Part shown: piece by piece, positions 47,251 to 58,511 of the stretch
How the letters are laid out: each line of letters opens with the position of its first letter
Position numbering within the stretch: the first letter of the stretch is position 1
NCBI GenBank assembly: GCA_002914805.1
Contig: JXTB01000225.1
Span: forward strand, 142,285-206,284
DNA length: 64,000 nt
Direction: 5' to 3'
DNA from: Parasponia andersonii
Lineage: Eukaryota > Streptophyta > Magnoliopsida > Rosales > Cannabaceae
Made by a program: the position numbers and the translations under genes
The notes under the pieces: model-generated
Databases searched by the model: none
What the model saw: only the letters and a program-made list of their open reading frames with translations
What the model was told of the DNA's origin: nothing

Positions 47251-48614
47251 ACAAGGAGTCGCAGGAAAAACTTATTTATGGAATACGATTATCACCAAAA
47301 TTAGATCAAATAACGGAGTTGTTTTAGGAGTTGCATTATCTGGAATAGCTTCATTATTATTACCTAAAGGTAGAACTGCATATTCAAGATTCCGAATACC
47401 TTATCAACCAATAAATTTTTTACTTGTCAAATCAAAAAAGGAACTCAGTTAGCAAAATTAATAGAAAACACAACACTTATATTATGGTATAAAGCACCAA
47501 TGAATAACAAACATTGTTTCGAAACTTTGGATAAGATACCACAAGATCTAAAAAATAATTTGACCAACCTTTTGGTGGAATGACAATCATATTAGGTGGC
47601 AATTTCTGACAAATTTTACCTGTTATATCCGCTGGAATAAAAGAAGATATAATAAATGCAAGTATAAATAATTCTTACATATGACCATACTTTAAATTAC
47701 TATCATTAACAAAAAAATATGAGATTACAAAATCCTAATACTACAGAATAAAAAAAGAAAATTTTAGAATTTTCAAAATGGACGTTAAGTATTGGAAACG
47801 GTACTATAGAAGGAATACAAGACCCTGAAAACGAAGATATAACATGGATTAAAATACTAGAAAAATGCATAATACAATATGAATCAAATCCAATTGAAAA
47901 AATTTCAAATTTAATATATGACAAATTCAAAGAAAAATTTAGTAATATTAATTATATAAGATATAGAACAATAATAACTCCAAAAAACAAAACAACCGAT
48001 GATATAAATAAATATATACTATCCTTAATACCTAATGAATTAAAAACTTATTACACTTATGATACAATAATAGCCTCAACAGAAAATATTGATGAACTAA
48101 ACCTATTATACCCTCAAGAATTCTTACATACTTTAAATTTTAACAGTATACCACCTCATGAATTAAATCTTAAAATAAGAATCCTAATAACGTTATTAAG
48201 AAATTTAAATCAATCAATGGGATTATGTAATAGCACAAGGCTTATGATTACACAATTAAAAAATAGAATAATAGAAGGTCAAATTATAAATTCAAATAAT
48301 GAAAGTGAAAAAGCATACATTCCAAGAATAGAAATGATTGTAAATGAATCCAAATGGCCATTTACTTTAAAAAGGCGACAATTTCCTATAAAAACCTGTT
48401 ATTCAATGACAATAAATAAAAACCAAGGACAATGACTAAATAAAGTAGATGTTATTTAGAAAATGAAATCTTTATACCTGGTCAATTATACATAGCCCTG
48501 TCACGAATAACAATCCCAAAAAAACTGTATATATTAATAAATAAATCTATCAATAAATATCCAACACATATTTAAAATATAGTTTACAAAGAAATTTTGT
48601 ATAACATTATGTAA
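47251..48614 (+). pseudogene. Helitron PIF1-like helicase domain
   Basis: The helicase unwinds donor DNA during transposition. After a splice acceptor (TTTATAG) come the Walker A region [13 protein letters not shown] (47252-47290), [21 protein letters not shown], and the Walker B region reading WYKAPM (47485-47502), where Helitron helicases have Trp-Asp-Glu-Ala-Pro. C-terminal helicase motifs are GLCNSTRLMITQLKNRI, WPFTLKRRQFPIKTCYSMTI and NKNQGQ, then GQLYIALSRITI. The open stretch 48217-48435 is the best preserved part. The likely end is TAA at 48612. Confidence 0.88.
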
Positions 48615-48772
48615 GTATAACAATAACACTATCAATTTAGTATTATTAAAATATTATTCTAACATGAATTTATATATGCATCTTCCTGATGCTTTATATA
48701 TCAACGTTTCAAATATTCTCAATACAATTTTAACATTGCTAAATTTTTCTATTTTGTAGCAAAAAAAAAGGA

Positions 48773-51020
48773 ATGACAACACCAATATGATCTCTTAAAT
48801 TAAATGAGGTTTATGTAGCAATTAAAGCTCGCATTAGTCGACTTTGGCACAACAATGACTATACAATTAGACGACTGATAAGTCTTGACTGTATTTTAGT
48901 AGATTATGAGGTAAAAAAAATACTATTAAATTATCTTATCTCATACTCATTATAATTTAGTATAATTAATACATATATATATTTTTGTCTTTAATTTCAT
49001 AAAACAATGCATAAAAATTAAACTTTTGTTTTTTTTTAAAAAAAAAAACAGCATGAAGCAATGTATGGAATAATCAGAGGTTGAGATACAGATTATATAT
49101 CACAACAAATAGTTGAAGGAGAAGTATATCAAATTACCAATTTCAATGTAGCACTGAACAAATCAAAATACAAAATCGTTCCTCATATTGCAATACTACA
49201 ATTTGCCAGAACAACATTCTTCACTCCAATAACAATGTTAACAACAAACATTCCAATGTACAAATTTATTTTATAGATTTTAACCAATTAGCATACAGAT
49301 GTTCATGATATATTATCAGGTACCATTAATTACAATATTATTTTTTTTATTAATATATACCAATATTTATTCAAATTTACTAATACCAATTTCCTCTCAT
49401 TGGCACTAGATATTATAGGAATATTGACAGACATAGAGATGTCAAAGGAAAAAAAATATCGAGATGGACACTCACAATACAAAACATCAGGTAATTAATT
49501 AATTTATTACAATAATTTATATATATATATATATAAACTTTACTCTTTATTCTATTCATACACTAACATCACTTGATTTAATTGCAGGAGCGAAAAATTA
49601 CAAATTACTTTGTGGGGAGAAGCAACAAAAAGCTTTATCCCAGATATTGTAAAAATTATGGAGGAACCAGTTATAACTATTTTTACATCTATGACAATAA
49701 AATAATATTTAGGTAATTAATATCTACATTTAACAACTATAAACAAAAATATTTTTATACTTTAATTAAATAATTACTAAAGCAAATTTTTATATGAAAT
49801 AGGAAATACATATGCAGCTAACACAAGTGCAACAAGATACTGTATAAATATAAACAGACCAGAAGTTAATGCACTAAAAATAAGGTAATAATTAACCTTA
49901 ATATTATTATTTTTTATTTAAAAAATCATAAAACAAAAAATATCATATTTTATTTACCTTTATTAAACATTATAATTTTTTACATGTTTTCTATTTAACT
50001 AATCTATTATTTAGGTTTCAATATATGACGCAACACGTCAAATTCCTACCAGCTCCTATTCCAAGAGACATACAACTGCTAGAACAACAAAAATTACAAA
50101 ACAAGAGAACAATTATAGAATTAAATCAGCTAGATCCCTTGACACAACAGGTCAATAAAAATATGATAACATTAATAAAAAAAATCATTATGCACTATAA
50201 TTTATATTAATATCAAAAAAAATTTCCCCTACCTCCAGGGAATTAAATTTACAGTAAAAGCAACAATATTCAAATTTGAAATACATCAAGGTTGGTATTA
50301 CAACTCTTACAACCAATGTTCTAGACAAGTTCGAGAAGCAGAGAGTGTATGGTGGTACGATACACATGGTCATCTCTCATTAACACCAACTCTATGGTAA
50401 AAAAATATAATCTAATAACTCCTATTAATACTTTTTTAATTAACTAACCTATATATAAAAAAAATATCTCAAATCATTAGTCATTAATTAAATCATTCAT
50501 TTTTTTAAAATTTCTCTCATATTACTGTCTTAATAGGTATAAATTAAATACCAGAATACAAGATGAGACAAGATTCACCGTCATAATAATTTTTGGAAAA
50601 ATAGCTCAAATTTTTATCAAAAGACCATGTTCCACATTGACAATACAAGAAGGCTATATCGATCCAACAGTATCACCACTGATAATTGAATAACTATACG
50701 AATAAATAAAAATATTCCAAATTTATTTCAGAACAAAGGGAGCTTTAATTGATACAATTATATAAAAAATATCTGACGATGATAAATCAACTCCATTGGT
50801 ACTTCCAGCACCACCAACCATCCAAGAAACAGAAACAATACTAATGATACTACTGGATTCAAAAACACCTAACCCCAAAAAGATCCTAGAAAGGCAAAAA
50901 ATTATTACCAATTTATACTTAATATAATAAAATATAAAATATATTTATTATAATTAAACTAATAACATATCTTTTTTTGATCAGAAGCAACATCAACGAG
51001 ACGAAAATTAATCAGATAAT
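48773..51020 (+). pseudogene. RPA70-like single-strand DNA-binding protein gene in the Helitron, multi-exon, degenerate
   Basis: Plant Helitrons often carry a replication protein A large-subunit homologue, thought to protect single-stranded DNA during transposition. Exons inferred from GT/AG ends are 48773-48910, 49052-49319, 49410-49490, 49588-49712, 49803-49884, 50015-50150, 50239-50396, 50537-50693 and about 50733-50935. OB-fold signatures are IVEGEVYQITNFNV and KLQITLWGEATKSF. The zinc-ribbon-like C-terminal part reads HQGWYYNSYNQCSRQV, then VWWYDTHGH and RFTVIIIFGKIAQIF. Some zinc ligands are lost and several in-frame stops occur, so it is a pseudogene. Confidence 0.8.
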
Positions 51021-51377
51021 TAATTTATCCAAAATTAAAAACTAAACAACAAAAATTATTATTTTCTTCTTTGCAAAAAAAAAATATATATATCTTTTCT
51101 TTTTTGTTATTCTAATATTTATTTCTCTAACTATAGTGAAGAGGAGTTACAAAAAAAGAGCAAGTAAAAACAGCAACACGGACTGCCAAATTATTATAAT
51201 ACAAAAATATTTCGTAATATTTTAGACAAAATATTATTATATGTTACAAAAACATCGTATTGTTATATAATAATTATTTTATGAAAATAATTTATATTAT
51301 ATAATATTTTATACTTAATTTGTAATAAAAATATAATTCATATAACACAATATTCCATACTAAATCTGCAGTAAAAA

Positions 51378-51465
51378 TGCGGGCTACGAGACTCGTATAT
51401 ACTAAGTAGATCACAAGCAAAAGTGCGGGCTACGAGTATATACTAAGTAGATCACATGCATAGTG
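51378..51465. repeat. Tandem duplication (46 bp) with hairpin at the likely Helitron 3' end
   Basis: TGCGGGCTACGAG...TATATACTAAGTAGATCACA occurs at 51378 and again at 51424. The first copy has five extra bases (ACTCG) that complete a perfect TACGAG-A-CTCGTA hairpin at 51385-51397. CTAA follows at 51402-51405. Confidence 0.6.
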
Positions 51466-54295
51466 CAGCAATAATTAGACTTTCTTCTAATACGAATGTT
51501 TTTTGAGTTCGAATCCCCATGCCTCCGAAAAAAAAACTACATTATAAATTTATATGCTAGGATATGCTAAGTCAATATCAATAATTTGGTCCAAACCGTC
51601 CAATCACGCAAATTTATTTGCCTCAAGTAAAAAGCTTTCTGCTTTTGGAGAGTAGAGTGAAAGAAAGTCGTTGATAAATCATCATATATATATATATATA
51701 TATATCACATATATATAATTATTTGCTTGTCAGAGATAGATCAAGATTAAGTAGATCCCGTACTAAATGTACCCTATAAGCATCATTAATCAAACAACGA
51801 TTGAAACTCTTTAATTTATTAATAAATTTAATTTATTTATGAAATGGAGGTAGGTTTTGGGAGCAAAAATTAAAGAAAAACGATTATTTGTCGTATTAGA
51901 TGGACAACTGGGTTAGACCTAAATTAGAAGTAACACAACTATAAGGAATCCGAAAATCTTTCTAAATCGTTGAAATTGAATATACCATTCCTTATGATCC
52001 CAGGAATCCTTCACTTGCTCCTAATAGGGCGTAATCTCATCGTGTGTACTATTTTTTTCCTTTTTCATTTTAACTATTGAATTCTAATTATTATAAATAA
52101 AATAAAATAACTCACTAATCTTCACTTTACCATATCCCATCTTTACTCACCGAGCTAGTCTTAATACACAAAATAATAACTATTAATCGTCGTGTATACC
52201 ATGTTCTTTTGATATTTACTAATTTGTTCCAAATTAGTTAAATTATTTTCTTTTTCTATTTTTCATTATATTTTATCTAAATTGGGCCTAAATGTCTATC
52301 ATACCTATTATGCAGGGCTCATTTCTTAGTCTTGTTGTGCCATATTATGCCTAAAATTTTAAATCATTAGTCCCACATGGCTCATTAGTCCATGCTCAAA
52401 TGTGTCATGATGTGTTAGTCCACACGCCAATGTACCAATCCATTTAAGCAAAAATTAACCATTTATTTGGTAAATTTATTAATTTTAGTACTATTTTATG
52501 AAATTTTTTTCTTCCAAATCATTCAAATGTAAACACCAAAAAAATTAACACAATAAATTAATGATAGAACCTTTCAACATTAAAGAAAGAAAAACAAATT
52601 GAGAAGTATTTGCATATCATAATTGATTAGTGATTAAGTGTCCCCTAGTTAGGTTGGCACTTGTATGTATATTAGAGAAATAACTTATAATAATACATGT
52701 GTAACATGCTAATGTATCGTGCCTATGTACTAACGTGTCGTATCATGTCGTATCAATGGACAACGTCGTACCATACCTATAAGTATATCGTGCTATGTTT
52801 AGTCCGTACTCAATTTTATGAGTCTAGAATGACCATATTTTTGCATATTATGGCATACTTAAGTCGTGCTATACTGTTAGGCTTCTCGATTCTCTTGATA
52901 GCTCCAATTCCAACTATAGACTTGTATTAATGGTCATTGGTCAATTATTTTCTAGAGCTACAGGCATATAATTTAAATTCAATAATAAAATTTCAGTATT
53001 TTCCTTTTTATTTTTCCGTGCCTAAAATTAGATAACATAAATACTAGAGTATACTATTTTTTTTTTTTTTTGTATGACTACTAGTTTAGTTGCATATTAG
53101 TTGGAAATATTTAGGAGTTTAGTCGAAAGGGAATATCCGGCTAATTTCATTAATAAGGTAATATGGTGAAAATTTTACATATTGGTCATATTCGGTACAC
53201 TATATAAAGACTCTGCATTTTATTAATTAAACATAATACTATGTTTTTTTTTTCTTCTAAAAACACAATACTATGTTTCATTGTGCTTTTGAATTGTACT
53301 ACTTATTATGACATTAGAATTTAATATAAAACTGAGAGTATTATCTAATACAAAAAAAAAATCTGTATTATACTGTATTATAACATTGATTATTCTTACT
53401 TTTCTGTCATTGATTTCTCTCTCATTTCTCTTTTTTTTTTTTTCTCTCTTATCCCTTTCTCTCCTTCCTTTCTCTCACATCAGTTTATTCCTTTTAAAAA
53501 TAGTATTTTTCTAAATGAATTTTTAAATGTGATATTTTTCAAAAATTTAATTTAGAAAGTCGTATTTTTGAAAATAACATTTTGAAAAATAGTATTTTAG
53601 ATGTGGTACTTTCCAAAATAAGTTGTTCAAAATTTTTCTAAATTAACTATTAAAAATTAATTTTTAACGGAACAATTTAATATAATGCAAAACCAAACAT
53701 AATATTATAATAGAATAATACAATATATACCAAACATATTTTTTGTTCTCAATGATGAAGATTCTTTAACGTCATGCATTTGGTGAAACACCGTTAAACT
53801 GGTTATAAAAACAAAAAGATTAACACGTCAGGGTCTCAACCAAGAACAAATAATAGAATACAAACGTCGCACACAAGCTAATGACGTCAACTAACATGTG
53901 TTAGGACAAGAAACAATTAAAATCAACTAAATCATGCAAATATTATAAAATAAGTGGATTTTCCGCCGCTCCAAATTCAACTTCTTTCCCCTAAATAATA
54001 AGTGGTTGGCACTAGGGTGGTTCGCGGTGCAATTTTGCAACAAATTAGCGAAAATAATTCACCAATCAACACTGACAGAGCCAATTCAGGCTTAGGAGTG
54101 GTAGCCCCTCGCTCTTTTAAAAATTATATTTTTTATTTTTATTTTATTGAAAAATCTTAATTATATTCTTTATTTATCTTCTTGAATTTTTATAGTTATA
54201 ATTTTTGTCATCTTTTTAGAAATAAAATTCAATAATTCTCCTAATATGATCTACTAATTCTTTTTAAATTTCTAAACTTTATTTATATTATACTG
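51466..54295. other. AT-rich intergenic DNA, no gene seen
   Basis: Contents are a (TA)n run at about 51685-51706 and, between about 52300 and 52950, a stretch with many CGTG/CGTA-type short repeats that may be a degenerate hAT-like element. A T/CT-rich stretch lies near 53400-53480. Open frames are short and low in complexity. Confidence 0.45.
51505..51537 (+). repeat. Possible SINE remnant: box B-like motif followed by poly(A)
   Basis: GAGTTCGAATCC (51505-51516) matches the tRNA promoter B box (GGTTCGANTCC) at most positions. A short Pyr-rich spacer and A9 follow. No convincing A box is seen upstream and no target duplication was found. Confidence 0.3.
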
Positions 54296-54533
54296 GGCAC
54301 CAATCCAATAGGTATTTTTTCTTTTACTTATACATATGTATTATTTTGGCCAATAAAAATTTTTTTTACATATTTTTTTAATATTAAAAGTAAAAGAGAG
54401 AAATAATATTAATAATACACGTATTTTTATGCATTTCGTTATATCCGTTGGATCACTATTAGATTATAATCTAGCGGCTAAAAGAAATATCAACACATAG
54501 GTTTAAAAAAAAAAACCTATTAGATTGTCAACC
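54296..54533 (+). mobile_element. MITE copy B, inverted relative to the AMT intron copy
   Basis: It is about 238 bp, starting GGCACCAATCCAATAGGTA and ending CCTATTAGATTGTCAACC. The ends form an imperfect terminal inverted repeat of about 24 bp. Its reverse complement matches 21161-21457. No coding capacity. Confidence 0.68.
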
Positions 54534-56229
54534 TATTTTAAATTACTAAAATTTACCCACATTTTGGATAGTTTTTCTTTAGACTCACTTTAAATACTCT
54601 TTTTAATCCTATATTGATTTATGTTGACTAATGCGTTTCAAAATTAATTAAAAAAAATTTACTATATACTCCCTAACAAAATTTCCTGGCTCCGTCATTG
54701 TCAATCAACGTATGTTGTAAAACCTGATCTGAAATTTAAATTAATAAAGTTCGAATTTTCTCATTTTTATTGTTGGATTTATTTGAAAGAGTATTTAAGA
54801 ACTAGGGATGAATCGGCAAATTATTGAGGGTTTGACTGAGGGAGAATTGAAAGAAGAATCTGATATGCAAAAAGCTGGCTTATACAGATCACCCATGTGG
54901 CCTTTACGCTTAAACACCCTCACTCTCTCTTTATTTTCCCACAATCCCTCTTTCCTTCCCAGCATTGTTCATTGCCCAGAAAACCAACAGTTGTTGTTGA
55001 CCTTGTCCGGCCACACGCGTGGTGCCAATAGGATCGTCGTCATCCATTTAGTCACCGACCAACTTGGTGGTTGTCATCTTGCGACTGTTCGCCATCCCCT
55101 CTATGTGTGGGAACAAGGAGGGATAGAGCTCTTGTAGATTCACTGTTCACAGCCGTTCTCAGCTCTGGCCACCACTCGAGATTGAAGGTGTACTATTCAA
55201 AAACCCTAAAGTACTCCCATTGGCCAATTTAGCTCCACTCGCTTGAAAAATCTTATGATCCGCTAGCTAGATTCGCCATTGTATTTTGGTAATGTACTGT
55301 CACGAGTACAGAGAATATATATTCATATCAATCATAGCTCTTATTGAATTAAGAGTTAATGTCATCTTATTTTGTTTCGAGGTTTGCATAATTAGAACTT
55401 AGACTTGAGTATTTTATTGAATTATGACTTTCTCCACAAAGTAAAATTATCTATTACATGTAATTAGATAGTAAGGAAGAAAATACCTGTAGGGACAATT
55501 ATTGAAATTTTCCATGAAGATACACGTCCACACTTTTTATGTAACTGGGCTAACTTGATATATATTAAATTAATTGGCCTTTGCTAGAGTGAGTCATCAC
55601 TAATATATTTGGTCCAATTAACAATAAGTTAATTATAATTTGGCCAAGTTTACTAGAGCTCAAATTAAAGAGAAATTTACAACCACTACCTGGTTTTATA
55701 CTTTATATTTCACAAAACCCGTTTTTTATTTTATTTAAAAAATACCTAATTTTGGGATGCACTTCATGATAAAATATGTGTGATATATTTACAATGTAAA
55801 TTTTTATCTATGATTTATATATACAATATAAATTTGAAAATTTTGGAAGAATAAATCATTTGAAAGTAAATTTTGAACAAAGGTCTAAATTTTAAAACTC
55901 TTTTGCTAATTGACCATAAAAATTTATACTTATGGTATACATACTAATTTTTAGGTCTAATTTTTATTCGCGAAATACATATCATAATATATATATATAT
56001 ATATCACGTATAAAATATTTGTGGTATACATTCCTCCAAAAACATTAATAAAAATAGGTATTTGTGAAATTAAAATAAAAAAAAAAACAAAGTAATTACA
56101 AAAGTATGCTAAAGAAAACGAGAATCTATGTTTCTTTTCTAAATTAAGTCAGCCCAATATATCCCATGTCTACATGGAAAATGAATGGGATTACTTTAAA
56201 TAACATACAAGGGGCCTAGTTATTGGACT
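54534..56229. other. AT-rich intergenic DNA, no gene seen
   Basis: The 109-codon open frame at 54808-55137 lies in a locally less AT-rich patch that resembles the leader of a plant LTR element, but no family could be recognised. A (TA)n run lies near 55988-56003. Confidence 0.45.
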
Positions 56230-56237
56230 CCTGTGCC

Positions 56238-57105
56238 TAGGGATAGCAACAGGGCAGGTATTGCTATCTCGGCCTGTATCCGGGGGTAAAACTCCTAACC
56301 ATACTCATCTCATTTAACTGTTTGTTTTGGCTGAGTAAATTCGGGTATCCTCGTCGCGGGTAACAGGTACCCACAAGTATACCCATATCCGTCACTATAA
56401 AAGGGAAAAATATATATATATATATATATATATGTGAAAGTTTTTACAAAATTGAGAATAAAATATAGAGAATAAGAAAGCTACAACATATGATAATATA
56501 TATACACAACAATTGTTAAAAAGAAATTAAAAAAAAAAAAACAAACCATAGCATAACTTATCTTATAAATATATGAAATAAATTTGATTCGTAGAGTTGG
56601 AACTTGAATTAGAGAATAGCAATACTAGAAGCTTGAAGATCTTGGCGGCGCTGAAGATTGAAGCTGGAGATGTTGCCGTGCTGGTGCAGAGGTGGTCCTC
56701 AGGTAAATACTGCTTGCGGCTGCTAAACGAAATGCTTAAACTGGCCTAAGTCCTTAAGGGTTTATTTCCTTCTCAATCGTGAATGTGTAGGTGAGCTTGG
56801 CTATTAGTTAGTGTAAAGTTATGTGTGTGTAAATCGAAATGGGCTTGCATGCTTAGTTGGGTTTCTTTAAAGAATGGGCTCCAGTGATTTAATTGAATAT
56901 ATGCACATAGATACATATACATAGTATATTTATAAAAGTAAATGTAAACACATAATCGGTCAGGTTCGGGACGTGTGTATATATACCCGAACCCAACCCG
57001 TATCCGCGACGGATATTATCTTACATACACGTACCCGACCCGGTTACCGAATAAGCGGGTATTACGCGTAGAGAAATGAGTATTTGGGTTAAGTTTCCAT
57101 GCATA
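56238..57105. mobile_element. Non-autonomous hAT-like element, 868 bp
   Basis: It is flanked by an 8 bp duplication CCTGTGCC (56230-56237 and 57106-57113). The left end reads TAGGGATAGCAAC and the right end, reverse-complemented, TATGCATGGAAAC, an imperfect inverted repeat. Subterminal regions are full of ACCCG/CGGGT motifs, typical of this plant hAT group. There is no transposase. A GC-richer stretch at about 56630-56720 could be a captured fragment of a host gene but matches nothing I recognise. Confidence 0.75.
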
Positions 57106-57113
57106 CCTGTGCC

Positions 57114-58511
57114 TAAAGTAAGGGAAGAAAAGGTCAAGGTTCTCTCTTGACTCGAGGCACCTACATAGGGACGATACGTTGGGCTTCTCCAAGGATAGTA
57201 AGTGAGACTTTTTTTTCTTTTTGTTGATACTAGAGCTGAGGGATTAGCCTCAACATTAAACATTAAAAATGAGTGATTAACAATCAGGTCTACGATCACA
57301 TAAGTGAGATATTTTTCTTTGAAATACTTGAATGATATTGTTGGATCGGTCTTCACCAGCTGTTCACGTGTCTCTGAACTGTTGATGTTATATCCTCCAA
57401 CTGTCCACATATCTTTGCTATCCCAAAGAGCTTTTGACTTCAAGTAGGGTCGGAGAGACATGGGAGGCCACCTGCAAAGACTCTCCAATGCTTAAGTCAG
57501 TTGTTTATCTTTGATTCAGGGTAGCAAAGATTTAGTTTTTCTTTATATGAGTATATATTTGTCTCTTACTCATAAACTTTTAAATATTTCTTTTTGTATG
57601 CGTACATGCCCTTCTCTTCGGGGACACATGGCTCATATATATAGTCCTGGAACTATGATCCTCATAGTTCTCAATCCTAGGACCGAGTACCTTTTCTCGT
57701 CAGGACTTACTCCAGAGATCAGGGGCCGAGATTACCGTGCTTCTCCATGCATCGTCGTGGCCTAGTTTCCGCCGTCCCCTATGGATCGAGCCTATCAGGG
57801 GCGAGACTTTGACAAACCACCATTCTGTCAGGATGGTTTGCCCGATACGCGCACCTACTCAGGATCACATTAAATACTCTATCTGGGTCTAGAACTGTGA
57901 GTCGCTTCCTCCTGTACTCTGGTAGAAGACCCTTGAGGCTCCCGACCCTCAGCTGTCGAGGTAAGAATTGGACTGGGCTGAGTCCATCTAAGGTCTGGAA
58001 TGGGCTCAGCCCTAGCCTCGGACAGCCCATAGGCCTATGCGGTACCACGTGCGACTCGCGTGGCTTTTAATTGGTCACTCTAGACACGTGTCAGACGGTG
58101 TGTCACGTTTATGACCTATTCTGCCACTTAATTGTCCACGTGGTGTATGCTTTGGGAACGGATCCTACAATTGCCCCCATTTCCCTATTTGATAGATTCC
58201 TATCCATCAACTGGGGAAATCGTTTCTCCGTTCCTCCAATTTGAGGGATACACGTGGCTCCCCAATTGCCGACGCGGAGGCACGCCGTCCTGTGTCACAA
58301 TTTTTTCAAATTTTGAAATTCTGACGCTTCCGTCTTCCTTGCCCTGCCCTTCTCCAGGAAAAACTCTTCAGCTCCCCCTTTATAAAAGCTGCATTTACAC
58401 TCATTTCTTATTTTACCAAAATCTCCAAGTATTTCAGCTTTATCAAATCTTAGGGTTTCCGCATCTACTTTTTTCCAGAACCTTTCGTCTTCTTCGACTA
58501 AATCTAACACG
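57114..58511. other. Region upstream of the PF04195-like gene
   Basis: GC rises from about 57600. The segment 57700-58200 (with CACGTGCGACTCGCGTGG and ACACGTGTCAGACGG) looks like plant retroelement 5' sequence. A TATA-like TTTATAAAAG at about 58378-58387, some 125 bp before the ATG at 58512, is a plausible promoter. No LTR partner is visible in the window. Confidence 0.45.

Larger units (their letters stand above)
26306..51405 (+). mobile_element. Degenerate autonomous Helitron carrying Rep/helicase and RPA genes, interrupted by retrotransposons
   Basis: Coding blocks in order are a Rep N-terminal exon (27668-27856), the rest of Rep and the helicase (44491-48614), and an RPA70-like gene (48773-51020). 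This is the gene set of autonomous plant Helitrons. A 16.6 kb retrotransposon (27862-44485) splits it. A possible 5' end is the TC at 26330, preceded by A and followed by TA-rich sequence. A possible 3' end is the hairpin at 51385-51397 followed by CTAA at 51402-51405; the next base is G rather than the usual T. Both end calls are tentative and the true start may lie in the gap. Confidence 0.72.

Noticed and set aside
54808..55137. 109-codon open frame on the + strand
   Set aside because: No conserved motif, no splice partner; composition resembles retroelement leader sequence.
57021..57488. 155-codon open frame on the - strand
   Set aside because: It runs across the boundary of the hAT-like element and has no recognisable motif.
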